64,000 nucleotides of DNA from Amaranthus tricolor (taxonomy: Eukaryota > Streptophyta > Magnoliopsida > Caryophyllales > Amaranthaceae), in contig NC_080053.1 in NCBI RefSeq assembly GCF_026212465.1, positions 5,244,287 through 5,308,286 of the forward strand, read 5' to 3'. The notes under the pieces are model-generated. The model was not told the origin of the DNA. It searched no databases and worked only from the letters and a program-made list of their open reading frames with translations. The stretch's first letter is position 1. Every line of letters begins with the position of its first letter. This document shows, piece by piece, positions 1 to 10,501 of this stretch. The position numbers and the translations under genes are program-made.

Positions 1-95
1 TATAATTCATCAACTCTAATACAAAATAAAGCACCAACTCTAATTAGTTCAATTAGTGGTTTTGATACATGCAACATTGCAAAAGGACTTCATCA

Positions 96-668
96 TCAAC
101 AAAGAACTTCAACTTTGATATAATTCCTCTTCTTCATTAGCTCCATCAAGTGTGAGTGTGATTGCCTTGCAACGGAGACCAGATGCTGAACTTTCAATAT
201 TCCGCCTCTCCCAACCGTAACCTTGCTGCCGCGGTTATCTTTGACGACACTACTTGGTATATTAGAAGTTGTTGCCTGTAAGAATTTATATTTATACCTG
301 TTTATCAATACAATCAAAGAACTTTGAATCATAGTGAATAAAAACCAAAGAGTAGAATTTACAGGATATTAGTATGTACCGATGAGACACTTCACGATCA
401 CAGCTCAAAGCTGCTAAAAGATCAGTATTTGCATAATACATAAAGTCTATCTGCAAAAAATAACCCAAAATATGCCCAAAACTGATAAATACATCTATCA
501 GCAAGAGAGAAGCAAAGTCAAATGAGCTCAATACCCTTTAAGCTTAACCTGTAGATCACCATGGCCTTCACTTCTGAACGCAACCGAAGGAGGAGTTGGT
601 TGTAATGTTAGTTTGATACTTGATCCGGGCCATTCCAGATCATCAATAGCTTCTTTCAAAGCTGCAGA
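96..668 (-). pseudogene. RAD1: RAD1 (9-1-1 checkpoint clamp) gene fragment, C-terminal exons
   Basis: RAD1 is a subunit of the RAD9-RAD1-HUS1 DNA damage clamp in the nucleus. Three consecutive minus-strand exons are readable. Exon 549-668 contains LKEAIDDLEWPGSS and a GEGHGDLQ-like end. Exon 380-450 contains IDFMYYANTDLL. The exon from 297 contains KYKFLQATTSNIP and VKDNRGSKVTVGRGG. Splice sites and phases match between them (a CG|G arginine codon spans the second junction). The family continues into a conserved acidic C-terminus (an IEFFVKPEE-like motif), but here the frame runs into MELMKKRNYIKVEVLC and stops. The amino half of RAD1 is absent, and the exons upstream belong to something else. 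I read it as a fragment captured by the surrounding CACTA element. Confidence 0.75.
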
Positions 669-1007
669 CTAAAAATACACTTTGAAAGTAAGCCTAAAAT
701 GACCGAAGGTCAAAAGTCATATCTCATCTAATCCTCATTTTATGCAGCATATTTTGCCTCGTGTATGAGGAGAGTTTATACAACATTCACACCTATGGCC
801 TAAAGGGTATATGAGTAGAGGAAATAAGGTCCGAGCATGCATAGATTATAGCTAAGTTATTTGAAAAATACTATTGATATTGAACTATATAAATTGGTCA
901 CCAAGTGGATTTAGAATCGCTAAAGTATCTGACATATCAGAAGGTGTAAATTCATATAAAGAACATATCTTTGCACATTAGAAAAGATCCCTTTACTTAG
1001 TTATACC

Positions 1008-1507
1008 TAATGTAGTCCTTCTCTGTCAAGAAAGTTTGAAGATAATCATCCTTTTTCTCAACTAGATTTTCAGCAAACATATTCTGTCAAAGAAAATAAG
1101 CATATTCAGCCAAGGAGCAAGAGATAAGGTCAGTTATTTGCAATATTAACAGTCAAGAATACCTGAAGTGCAGGTTTTAGGTCTGTTATGCCTTTCCCTC
1201 TCTATGAAGAAAATAACACCAAAATGAGAAAAATTAGATAAAAGGAAATTTATCGCAAGACGCTATAGGATAAATGTTTCACAACTACCTTCAACCCAAA
1301 CATATGTATCAGGACTTACATCAGATGAACTCTCATAAGTGATATCTGCATATGCATGGAATGATAGACTACTGACCCAGACAATAATCTGCAAACTTGA
1401 ACAAACCGAATCAGAATACAGAAAATAACATCCTCACTAACCTCGATACCATTACCCCCATCTCTCTTTGATTCCTCTGCTCCAAATATCAACAAATTTC
1501 TAAGCAA
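1008..1507 (-). pseudogene. unidentified multi-exon gene fragment in the CACTA element
   Basis: Four short minus-strand exon-like blocks with plausible splice sites read in one direction. About 1447-1507 ends in ESKRDGGNGIE. About 1273-1387 contains FHAYADITYESSSDV and VSPDTYVWVEG. About 1163-1200 contains GKGITDLKPALQ. About 1005-1081 contains NMFAENLVEKKDDY and LQTFLTEKDYI. The phrase composition looks like a conserved globular protein, not random translation, but I do not recognise the family and it is not part of RAD1. Its position between RAD1 and PPR pieces on the same strand suggests a third captured fragment. Confidence 0.45.
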
Positions 1508-1729
1508 ATAGGAGAAAATAGAAATATTTTGTAGATTATAGCTTCAGCCAACAAGAAGCATAAAATTAATTCTTATGGAGGAATTTAAATGCTATAGAGA
1601 TTTGAGGAGAATAAAAGTAGCTTCAGCCAACAGTTTGTTAAATGTGCCAAAATGAAAACCTGTAGTACTAAACTAAACTGAAGATTCACAGAAGAATACC
1701 TGCAATATCAGAAGATGATCAAATGCAGC

Positions 1730-1858
1730 CTAGGAAATGTTCAATATTGCATCTTGAAGTCTTCCTTGGTCATACCGCCCATGGATCATGATCGTATAAC
1801 ATCGCTGATCAGGTCCCAAACCGTCTCTCAACATTTCAGCCCAAGTTGACTGAACCAT
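1730..1858 (-). pseudogene. PPR protein gene fragment
   Basis: The 42-codon minus-strand reading frame contains WAEMLRDGLGPDQRCY and TIMIHGRYDQGRLQDA, a textbook pentatricopeptide repeat register (EM..DG..PD...Y..MI.G....G...DA). PPR proteins are organellar RNA-binding proteins with many tandem 35-residue repeats, and only about one repeat is present here. It lies upstream (on the minus strand) of the unidentified exons and the RAD1 exons. This is best explained as another captured piece. Confidence 0.65.
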
Positions 1859-2554
1859 TTGCTCACAATTCCAATTCATATACAATTTCAATAAAAGATA
1901 ATACAATTTTGCTTTAGTCTTATCATCTAGAACTTCAATTTTGAAGTAACTCCATCAATTTTTCTTAGCATTACTTTGAAAGAATCTCACATTTCAAAAC
2001 GCAAGTAATTAGAAAACGCAAGTAAATCCAGAAAAACGCAAGTAATTTCCAATACCAAAAAACACACAAACATAAACCCCCAAAAAACGCAAGTAATTAA
2101 GCCCTCAACATCTAATTGTAATTCATCAGTGGCAAAGAAAAGGTTAATCTATGTCATGAAATACACATACATTAATCTGATAATTACAACAAAGCCCAAG
2201 AAATTCAAAGAACAACCCATAAATTGAAATCAACAAGAAACAAGAACAACAAATTTAAAGAAAACGAAAGGCAAAAAAAAATTAAAACTACCTGTCGTGG
2301 GTTCAGAGGCGGCTGAAGGGCAGCGTAGCGGCAGCACCGGCGTGCAGGCGGCAGAAACTCCGGCGTGCAGGCGACAGAGGCTCCGATGTGCAGGCGGCAA
2401 TGGCTTACCTCCGGTGTGCGGGATTAGGGCTTGTGAGGGAATTGGGTTTGTGAGGGAATGGTATGGGCGCCGTATGGATTCTGAAATTTCGAGGGAGGGA
2501 ATGGGATTATGAGGGATTGGGGTTCAATTTTGAGAGGGAAATGAAAAAAAAAAT

Positions 2555-2755
2555 TATTAGTATAAGGTCTATTGCGACGGTTTATACACAACCGTAGTAA
2601 TAGGTATCCGTCCCATAGCAATAAGTGGTCTATTGCGACGGTTTAAAAATAACTGTAGCAATAGGGTCCTAACTGTCGCAATAGAGTATCTATTGCTACG
2701 GTTCATAACTAACCGTCGCAATAGAGCGTCGCCATTGCTCGTTAATGTAGTAGTG
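2555..2755. repeat. CACTA subterminal repeats
   Basis: At least six copies of a motif around TATTGCGACGGTT, in both orientations, occupy the last 200 bases before the CACTAC terminus. In studied CACTA elements such arrays bind the element's TnpA-like protein. Here the assignment is by resemblance only. Confidence 0.7.
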
Positions 2756-2761
2756 AACATT

Positions 2762-3355
2762 ACATAGTTTGGTATATAATGATTTGTGTTTGGGTTATAA
2801 TATTAGGTGTTTGGGTTATAATATTAGGTATTTAGGGTTATAGTATTATATTTTTGGGTATATAATGATCTGTCTTTGGGGTTATAACATGATATAGTTG
2901 GATATATAATGGTTTGTGTTTGGAATTATAACATTATATATTTGGGTATGTAATGGTTTGTGTTTGGGGTTATAGTATTTTGTATTTGGGTGTCTTAAAA
3001 TTATGTAGTTGGGTATATAATGGTTTGTTTTTTAGGGTATAATATTTTTATAACACGAATTATATTATGTTATAACCCCAAATATATGTTCTTATAACCT
3101 ATATATCTTATATTATAAACTCAAATATATATTGTTACAACTCTAAATATACTATGTTATAACCCCCAAATATATTATGTTATAACCACAAATATATGTT
3201 GTTATAACCTCATATATATTATGTTATAACCTCAAATATTATATTGTTATAACTCCAAATATATTATTATAACACCAAATAAATTATGTTATAACCCCAA
3301 ATATATGTTGTTATAACACCAAATATATTATGTTATAACCCAAATATATTATGTG
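2762..3355. repeat. AT-rich minisatellite that flips orientation halfway
   Basis: From 2762 to about 3050 the plus strand repeats a unit like GGGTTATAATATTAGGTGTT with variants. From about 3050 to 3355 the same unit appears in reverse complement (ATAACCCCAAATATAT). The unit is roughly 20-30 bases, with TATATT and GTTATAAC cores. The whole block can fold into a long imperfect hairpin. No coding potential was seen. Bases 3363-3496 hold a T-run and nothing recognisable. Confidence 0.8.
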
Positions 3356-3496
3356 ATTTTTCACATTCCACTCACATGCGCGCTTTTGTTTTTTGATTTC
3401 ACAAATTTTTTTTTTTTGATTTATCATAAATTAGATTTGGACTGAGCTTTTGAGAGTCGTCTTTACAAAAGACATTCTCTCAAGAGAGGACTTGTC

Positions 3497-3625
3497 TAAA
3501 ACAAGATTAAAAGTTCCATAATTAGCAATTCGCGTCTACACTTCATAACTTGATTTTTCAATTTCTCCACATCTAAAAGTGTAAGTTGTTTCAACATCAA
3601 CATCTCAGCACCCTCTTCCATTCAT
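3497..3625 (-). pseudogene. stray last exon of a type-A response regulator
   Basis: This stretch is a diverged copy of 19415-19548, the last exon of the response regulator pseudogene described below, with the same 3' flank. On the minus strand it reads EEGAEMLMLKQLTLLDV then EKLKNQVMKCR, the end of the receiver domain including the conserved lysine context. An AG acceptor is present before the exon. The preceding CL of the family is changed, with an in-frame TGA in the expected phase. No other exons of the gene are nearby, so this is an isolated duplicated fragment. Confidence 0.7.
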
Positions 3626-3779
3626 CTGTCATAACTACAATGTATTATTTTATATCAAATTTGTAAATTTTTATTTAAAACTATTGACAAAAACAAGGAT
3701 ATTAACTTAATTTTATAACAGTGTGTGGTTAAATTAAAATTAGATATATAATTAAATTTGTAAAGAATTTCAATTTTAG

Positions 3780-4060
3780 GAAGTATATAACTCGAACTAT
3801 GAATGAATATAAGGCGAGTATAAGGTGCACATACCCATGATGGATATACCTAGTTGGCCATAGTGCATGCAGATGAGTTTAAATGGATACCCATGTGGAT
3901 AAGTATGGGCATGAAAATTTTACCCACCATGAATGATGGGTAGGTGGCGAGTATAAAATTTTAGGTGGATATGGCCATATATGTATGGTGGAGGGCATAC
4001 TGCACCTGTCCGCCCATTTTACCATAGAGAATTTAAGTTGATGGGATGAAGATGAGTTTA
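3780..4060. other. repeat-like non-coding block; rest of 3626-4990 unexplained
   Basis: The block is rich in variants of TGGATACCCATG, GATGGGTAGGTGG and TATGGGCATG, the style of MITE or hAT-derived sequence in plants. I could not find terminal inverted repeats or a duplication. From 4060 to 4990 the sequence is AT-rich, with short tandem similarities near 4490-4560, and I see no gene. Confidence 0.3.
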
Positions 4061-4989
4061 TTTGGGTTAGGTGGATTGAATTAATTATGGTTGTCAAAGG
4101 TAAATAAGGAGAGTTAAAAGGTTTAAAATTAGTTTAACATGTAATTTCAAACACCGGTGATATGATTATGGTTATTGCACTTTTATATAAACCGTAAATA
4201 TTGAACTTTACTTTTATAATTGAAAAATGATACTCTCTCCCTTTTTTTTTTTTTGTCCACTTTAAATTTTTTCACTCTATGAGAGAGAAATTTAAATTTG
4301 ATTTTTTAAGTATATATTCAAAACAAAATATATTCATGTGAGATTTTGTTAGATTCGTCTTGATGTGAAGAATTTTAATATATATAATTTTTACAATTTT
4401 TTATTATGCGTATTATGAAATATCGAGACTCAAAATTTACATTGAAATATGTGAAAAAGTAAAGTGAACAAACAAAAAGGAAAAGAGAGAGTATATGTTG
4501 GCTTTTTATTATGAAGATTGTGTATATATGTTGGCTTTTGATCATTCTTATGATTAAAGAGAGGAACAAATTAGATGTTGCAGTCCACCAAAAACAGAAA
4601 TGGCCAAGTATGATTAGAAGTTAATTAGAAGCCTAATTAAAGAATTCAAGAGAAATCATAATTACTTGGAGACTTGGAGTGCATGCTAAAAGAATGATTA
4701 TGAATAAGTCAAATTTAATTTGACAATTTACCTCATAAAAAATAAATTAGTTGCCACTTGCCCAACCATTGTTTTTAGCTGACTATCGTTCCATCCATGA
4801 TCATCTAATTCTCTTTCTCCACTATTATTCTCTACAATAAATAAACATCTTCAGAAATAATACATTGACATTCATTAGGTTTCAGCAGATAGATAGCAAC
4901 ACTTGTCTCCAACAAGAAAATCTTCAGGTATAGGTCTCTCCAAACCAAAAGAAATCTCTTTAAATTCAATGTAGTATATATGGTAAATT

Positions 4990-5250
4990 TTACGGCTGGT
5001 CTTGGACGAAACGGCCTCATAACGAGATCGTTAATTTGGGCCGGCTCAATTCGTGTATGTAATAATTTGGAAATTTTTTTTATTTTCTGTGCATTTTTCA
5101 ATTTTAATCTTAAAGGTATCAATTTTGACCTTAAAGGTATCAATTTTCAAAATTGATATCTTTAAAGTCAAAATTGATAAAAAGCCCAAAAAATTAAACA
5201 GCTGGTCTTGCTCGAGACCGTCTCAAATTGAGATCAAGAGGGCCAGCCCA
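4990..5250. repeat. small foldback element abutting the left foldback arm
   Basis: The left side reads GGCTGGTCTTGGACGAAACG, and the right side near 5195-5250 carries GAGACCGTCTC and GGGCCAGCC. In the middle a TTAAAGGTATCAATTTT unit is followed directly by its reverse complement. It shares the AAAGGTATCAATTTTGACC unit with the larger foldback arms on either side of MULE-1, so these are members of one family. Confidence 0.5.
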
Positions 5251-5605
5251 ATTCGCGTGTGTCTCAACCTCACATGTTTTCTCTCGTTTTTTCCATTTTC
5301 TGGGTATTTTTCAATTTTAATTTTAAAGGTATCATTTTTGACCTTAAAGGGTATCAATTTCAAGTTAAAGTAAACTTTAAACAGATCAATTAACATTAAA
5401 AAATTACAATTTTGACCTATTTGTGATTAATTTTGACGTTCAACTGATCAATTTCTACCTAAATATGGTTCTGTTTCACAATTTGAGAACAAACTTAATA
5501 AAATGGTATTAATTTATCATTTTATGGATGAATTTTAAACAACAAATGAATGGTCAATTACTCTATCAATAATAGTGTAAAACCATTGTACAATACAAGT
5601 ACTTT
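5195..5605. repeat. left arm of a foldback element
   Basis: About 400 bases that match, in reverse complement, 11110-11500. Shared landmarks in order are CATTTTCTGGG, GACCTTAAAGG, TGATCAATTTCTACC, a TTCTGTTTCACAA block, ATTTTATGGATGAATTT and CAACAAATGAATG. The element was interrupted by MULE-1, whose target duplication lies just inside this arm. Confidence 0.75.
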
Positions 5606-5650
5606 TATTCAACGCAACATGATGGTCTTAATGGAACATAAGAGTACTTA

Positions 5651-5659
5651 TACTCTTTA
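5651..5659. repeat. 9-bp target site duplication of MULE-1 (left)
   Basis: TACTCTTTA, repeated exactly at 10728-10736. Nine bases is the usual target duplication length for Mutator-like elements. Confidence 0.9.
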
Positions 5660-5772
5660 GGAAAAATTACCCTGAATAATACGAACTTTCACTGATTTCC
5701 CAACAATAATATGAACTTTCAATTAACCATGAATAATACGAACTTTGATATATATTTTCCGCTGGCATACCT
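5660..5772. repeat. MULE-1 left TIR
   Basis: Begins GGAAAAATTACCCTG and ends near GCTGGCATACC. It is the inverse of 10616-10727. The outermost base differs between the ends (G versus C on the inward-read strand). Three spaced ACGAACTTT repeats may be transposase sites (inference). Confidence 0.9.
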
Positions 5773-5980
5773 GACTGGTTCTTTACCTGGAGAAACGGTA
5801 AATTCTCCATTTCTTCCTCATTTGCAGCGTCATGTTAAGGGGTATTTAGACAGCTTTTTTTTTCCATTTGCTCATCTTCCTCATTTGCTCACTCTCCTCT
5901 TCCAATTTAATTACTTCTTCCAACATCTAAATTTTTTTTTCCATTTTCATTTTAATCTCTAAAGTAATTTGATATTTAAC

Positions 5981-6474
5981 ATGTATTCTACTTCGTCCTC
6001 ATCTCAATCTAGAACATCAATTGCAAAAGGAATTCCTTTATGTAAACATGGTGTTCATGCTAAATTACAAGTAGTCAAAAAAGGAACAAGGGTTGGTGAG
6101 AGGTTTTATGGATGTGCATTTTGGCCAGTAAGTTTATTTTTTTCAATAGCTTTATTTGTTTTATGTTATCTTTGAATTTCTTTATTAATTAGGGTTTCAT
6201 GATTTGGTTTGAAATGTAGGCACGGGATTGCAAATTTTTTAAGTGGGAAAAAGATGTAGAGTATACAAGTGAAATTTCTTCTTGTTTGGAAGAAGAGAAA
6301 GCTATGTTGATTGACAAAATAAGGAAATTCCAGGCTAAGAATGCGAAGTTGAAAGAAAGTGAAGCTATGTTGAAATTGAAAGTTGTTGAATATGTAAACG
6401 CACAAAAAACGTTAAGTTTTGTACTTGTTGCATCATGGGTTTTATATGTATTGTTCTTATTTATGTTAAGCTAA
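5981..6474 (+). CDS. GRF zinc-finger protein with coiled coil and C-terminal membrane segment (MULE-1 accessory gene)
   Basis: Two exons, 5981-6127 and 6220-6474, are joined by a GTAAGT...TGTAG intron in phase 0 and give 133 residues with no interruption. The ATG at 5981 is chosen because upstream in-frame codons lack ATG. Residues 21-60 form a GRF-type zinc finger: CKHG, then GERFYGC, then ARDCKFFKWEK, with putative ligands C21, H23, C45 and C53. GRF fingers bind single-stranded or structured nucleic acid in topoisomerase III and APE2-type proteins. Residues about 72-112 are rich in K/E heptads (coiled coil). Residues about 113-132 are hydrophobic (FVLVASWVLYVLFLF), a likely tail anchor. It lies just inside the left MULE-1 TIR, opposite in direction to the transposase. 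The function is unknown. The intact frame beside a decayed transposase is notable. Confidence 0.78.
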
Positions 6475-8045
6475 GTATAAGAATTTGATCATGTAATGGA
6501 ATTTTATGTATTGAAAATCCAATGTAATTAAAAAGTGTAACAAAGTTTCTTCGATTCAAGAATTATAGCGTCAATCCATACATCTTATAGCAATATTTTC
6601 AATAATTACCTTTACATACATAAGCATTCCTTACACACAAAAGTGCTAAAACGTTTTCCAAAATGTAAAATTTGAACAATGTTCTAAGCCATAGATTATA
6701 CCATAATGGTAACTTAACACATACAAAAAAGTAATGTTTTCCAAAAGAGCAGCAAAATGACACTTATTATTACAACATCAATTCTTTGTTGTCGATGCTT
6801 GGGTTGATATTATTTCACTAGGGTTCTTCTTAGGCTTTCCCCTTTTAGCAGTACTAACACCACTCCTTCTGCTTGCACTACCAGTCCTACCCCCTCTACT
6901 CCCTTCCCCTGTTCTAATTGTCCTGTTGCCTTTACCTAAAGAACTCGGTTGTGCAGACACGTTGATGGGATAACTCTGGTGTGTTGGTTGCGACATCAAC
7001 AATCTTTTTCAGTCTTCCTCTACTTCTTTTCAATGGAGGTGGTTGCTCAACCGCTTTACCCTTTTCCGGACATTTCCTTTTGTTATGTCCAACTATATTG
7101 CAAATGCCACATGTCATTTGAACCCCCCGTGTCTTGAGAGCTTTCCTGGTTTTTTAGGATCTTCATGCGGATCCTTGATTCTGTTTTTTCGTGGTCTACC
7201 AGGACCAATCTTAATTGGAGGAGGATCGATCGGTTTGTCAATTTTAGGCCAATGCCTCTAGGCAATACAAGGATTGATGTTTCCTTCATAGGCTCTCAAA
7301 TAAGCCTCTCTAGTGTAGCACTGATCAACGTATGACTCAACCTCCTTGTGCAAGTAAAAAATAGATGCCACTGCATGACAACATGGAATCCCTCTTAAAT
7401 CCCATTTCTTGCAAGTACAAGTTCTATTTTCAATATCAACCTCTAAAACATCCATACAATAGGCTACTTGGAAACGAGTTGATGTTGAAGGAATGACAGT
7501 GCACTTAGCCGCTTCTTGCTTCTCTGAATCTAACGCTTTTTGTACTTTGGGACATAACAAACCCTTCCACTTCTTCAATGCCTCTTCCTTTTTGTTAGTC
7601 ATCCTCTTCATTAGCATTGTTCTAATATCTTCAACCATATCTATTAAATGATGGGATCTAGCATTCATGATGTAATTGTTAAAAGTTTCTACCATATTGC
7701 TCAAAATAACATCACACTTTCCATCTAGTTTGACAAAATATCTACAAAACAAATGTGGACCACATTTCCTAAAGGCATCAACAGCAACCGGATCAACATC
7801 CTCCATCTCCGTAATTGCTTCCTCAAAATTAGCCAAGTTGTATGCTTTGACACATCTCCAAAACAGTAATTTCAACTCTTCTCCTTTGAATGACTTGTTC
7901 CAATTTGCGTAGATGTGCCTAGCACAATGCCTATGTTATGCTTTTGGAAGCTCCAGCTGGACTGCCCTCAAAATTCTCTGTACAAAAGATAAGTGTCTTA
8001 TGCTAATATCATATGTAGGTTCAAGCGTGAATATGAAATGGCCTC

Positions 8046-8340
8046 ATCATGTACATCAGTGTAAAAAAGAATGCAGTGTGTACTGATCAATTGAGAATGC
8101 AGCATGTACATCAGTGTTAAAAAGAATGCAGTGTGTACTGATCAATTGAGAATGCAGCATGTACATCAGTGTAAAAAAGAATGCAGTGTGTACTGATCAA
8201 TTGAGAATGCAACATGTACAATTGAGAATGTAGTGTAAAAAAGAACAAAATCAGCCCTCAATGTTGAATGCAGTGTGTTTTTGATTTCTGCAGTGTGTAC
8301 TGATCAATTGAGAATGCAGCATGTACATCATTTTCATGAG
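8046..8340. repeat. about 55-bp tandem repeat in a transposase intron
   Basis: Units built from GTACATCAGTGTAAAAAAG, then AATGCAGTGTGTACTGATCA, then ATTGAGAATGCAGCAT repeat about three times in full, followed by partial copies to 8340. The array fills most of the intron between the catalytic exon and the SWIM exon of MULE-1. Confidence 0.85.
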
Positions 8341-10009
8341 AATGCAGTAGGTTGATCAATTTCCAGCTAAATCCAACACAGTATACTAAATACAAAATAG
8401 CTAAATCAGTAGGGAAGGGTGTATACCTGGTGTTCATCTGATATTACTATCCAGTATTTACCATTATCATGAGGCACACACTTCTTCAATTCAGAAATAA
8501 ACCATTGCCATGATTCATTGTTTTCACCCTCAACAACAGCCCACGCCAATAGATACATTTGCTCGTTAGGGTCTTTCCCAACTGCACTTAATAACATTCC
8601 TCCCAAGAATGTTTTTAGAAAACAACCATCAATGCACAATATTTTCTTGCACCCACCAACCCAACCATCTTTAACCCCTTCAAAGCAAACAAAAAACCTC
8701 TGAAATGTGGGTGGATTTGTGCTTGGATCGGTAACAACAACGAAGTGGCTATTAGGGTTACTTCGTTCTAAAACCCCAACATAGCTCATGAGCTTCTGAT
8801 AATGTTGTTTCATGGATCCATGTAACCTCCTATGTGCAGCATACTTAATCTTGTACGCAAAGCCCCTACTAATGATAATTCGAAATTGTTTCCTAACAAT
8901 ATCAACTAGTTCTGCAGAAGGAATGTGTGGCCTTGACTTGAATAAATCAAGTAACTGATCTGCACACCAAGAAGCTTTGAATTGACGATTAGAATCCATG
9001 TTTCTTTGACAAGTGTGATCACCATTAACTTTCTTGACAATTAAGGAAGCTCGTTTTTTATCCCAACTGGCGTAAAGCTTAAAGGGACAACCATGAACAC
9101 ACCTTACACCAAGCTTATTCAATTTAGACTTGTCACTCAAATAAAATTTTACATTCCTTTCCTGATGAATTGCATATTTCCTTACCGCCTCCTTAAATTA
9201 AACTGGGGTGCTAAAAACTTTCCCAACAATCCATTTGAACTTCCTAAAATCGGTAGTAGCATCCTCATCTTCATCATTACTATTTTCATACTCAGATAAA
9301 CCTGTGTGTTACTACACTCACCCAATTTCAAAACAGAATCACCCACTTGCTCTACTTCTTCGAATGACAATGAGAAATCTTGACTATGCACAAGCTCCTC
9401 CGAAATTTCATCCTCATCTTCATCCTCATACGATAGCTCATAATCAGAATCATCCTCCTCAGATGCATCTTCATCACTTACCTCAGCACTATTACCAAAA
9501 TGTGGCTCATCTTCAGAAAAATCATATTCAAGAGGTATACAACTTTCACTAAGGGATTGTTTTGCCTTAGATGCTCTCTTAGGGGTCAACTTTTTCCTAT
9601 TCCCAAAAGTGGACAAAACTTCACTACCTTTAGTACCACTTTTTGATATTTCTAGAACCAACATCTCATTATCCTTATCATTAACTACATACACAGATAA
9701 TGCTCTATTTTCAACAGCTATTTCAGTCATTTTTACAACACAAATATCATCGGTAACTCTCTTTAACCCTTCCAAAAAGCTAACAGCATTAGGTAATTGA
9801 TACCGAAGACAAAAGTCATGCTTTACCCCAAGATCCACCTTTACAATTCCTTCTAACTCAAAAAATGACATCTTATCTAGGTCTATGGAGATGGTTTTAC
9901 ATATACCGTACACATACTCAAAGCCCACAACTCCTTTTTTTAATACCCCATCATACCAAAACTTCAAAGTAATTGAATCATTCAAATTAGCCTAAAAACA
10001 AGCAAAAAA

Positions 10010-10315
10010 CACTAAATTACGTCCATTTTCAAAGGCATAAACGTTTTTAATCAACATCAAACAATAATCATGTATGGATTAACAAAATGGAAACAAAATT
10101 CCATCCATTTTCGAGTAAATGGACACATAATTTCATCCATTTTCGCCTAAATGGATAAAAACAGTAAATTACATCCATTTTCGAAGGCATAAACGTTTTA
10201 AATCAACATCAAACAATAATCATGTATGGATTAATAAAATAGAAACAAACATCCATCCATTTTCGAGTAAATGGACACATAATTTCATCCATTTTCGCCT
10301 AAATGGATACAAGCC
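10010..10315. repeat. about 152-bp direct duplication in transposase intron 1
   Basis: Two adjacent copies begin AAATTACGTCCATTTTC (10013) and AAATTACATCCATTTTC (10165). They share GGCATAAACGTTTT, CATCAAACAATAATCATG and a repeated ATCCATTTTCG motif. They lie between the single-codon first coding exon and exon 2. Confidence 0.85.
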
Positions 10316-10501
10316 CTAATTTTTGGGATTAAAACATAATTTAGGGATTTATATTGCAATTGAGAAGAATTAACTAACCATGAATGAGATGATATCTTTG
10401 TAGTTGATGCGTGAGAACGAGAGGGAGAAGAATCAATGGAAATCACGAGCTTGAGGAAGATGATTGAAGAACAATTTCGCTGCGTGAGGAAGATGACTGT
10501 T

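Larger units (their letters stand above)
1..2755 (-). mobile_element. CACTA-type transposon, terminal part (other end outside the window)
   Basis: Read on the minus strand, the element begins at 2755 with CACTACTACATTAACG, the terminal signature of CACTA (En/Spm) elements. The next 200 bases carry direct and inverted copies of a TATTGCGACGGTT motif, the subterminal repeats expected of this superfamily. The 3 bases outside (2756-2758, AAC) would be the target duplication, but the partner end lies left of the window. The interior shows no transposase. It holds minus-strand exon-like fragments of at least three genes with introns kept. This is seen directly; classification rests on the terminus and subterminal repeats. 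Confidence 0.72.
6778..10381 (-). pseudogene. MULE-1 transposase (MuDR type), disrupted
   Basis: The minus-strand gene starts in the right TIR region. The ATG at 10379-10381 is the last codon of exon 1 (ATG|GTTAGT). Exon 2 starts at 9991 with a PB1-like domain (LKFWYDGVLKKG), then an acidic linker, then a MuDR DNA-binding region (FKEAVRKYAI). Next comes the MULE catalytic core (KKILCIDGCFLKTFLGG, then MYLLAWAVVEGENNESW). After an intron, 7977-7258 holds the end of the core and a SWIM finger (CTCKKWDLRGIPCCHA). A CCHC knuckle (CGICNIVGHNKRKC) and a basic tail follow to 6778. Lesions seen are a frameshift near 9315, TAA near 9205, TAA near 7950, TAG at 7258-7260, and frameshifts near 7128 and 6990. 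It cannot make a full transposase. Confidence 0.9.

Noticed and set aside
5053..5373. 106-codon plus-strand frame through the foldback repeats
   Set aside because: The same repeat unit gives low-complexity Leu/Ile/Lys protein in several frames; no family motif.
8046..8340. CRISPR-like regular spacing of the 55-bp repeats
   Set aside because: They are direct tandem units without unique spacers, in a plant transposon intron.
9208..9552. 114-codon plus-strand frame rich in His and Pro
   Set aside because: Antisense of the acidic linker (GAT/GAA codons) of the MULE-1 transposase.
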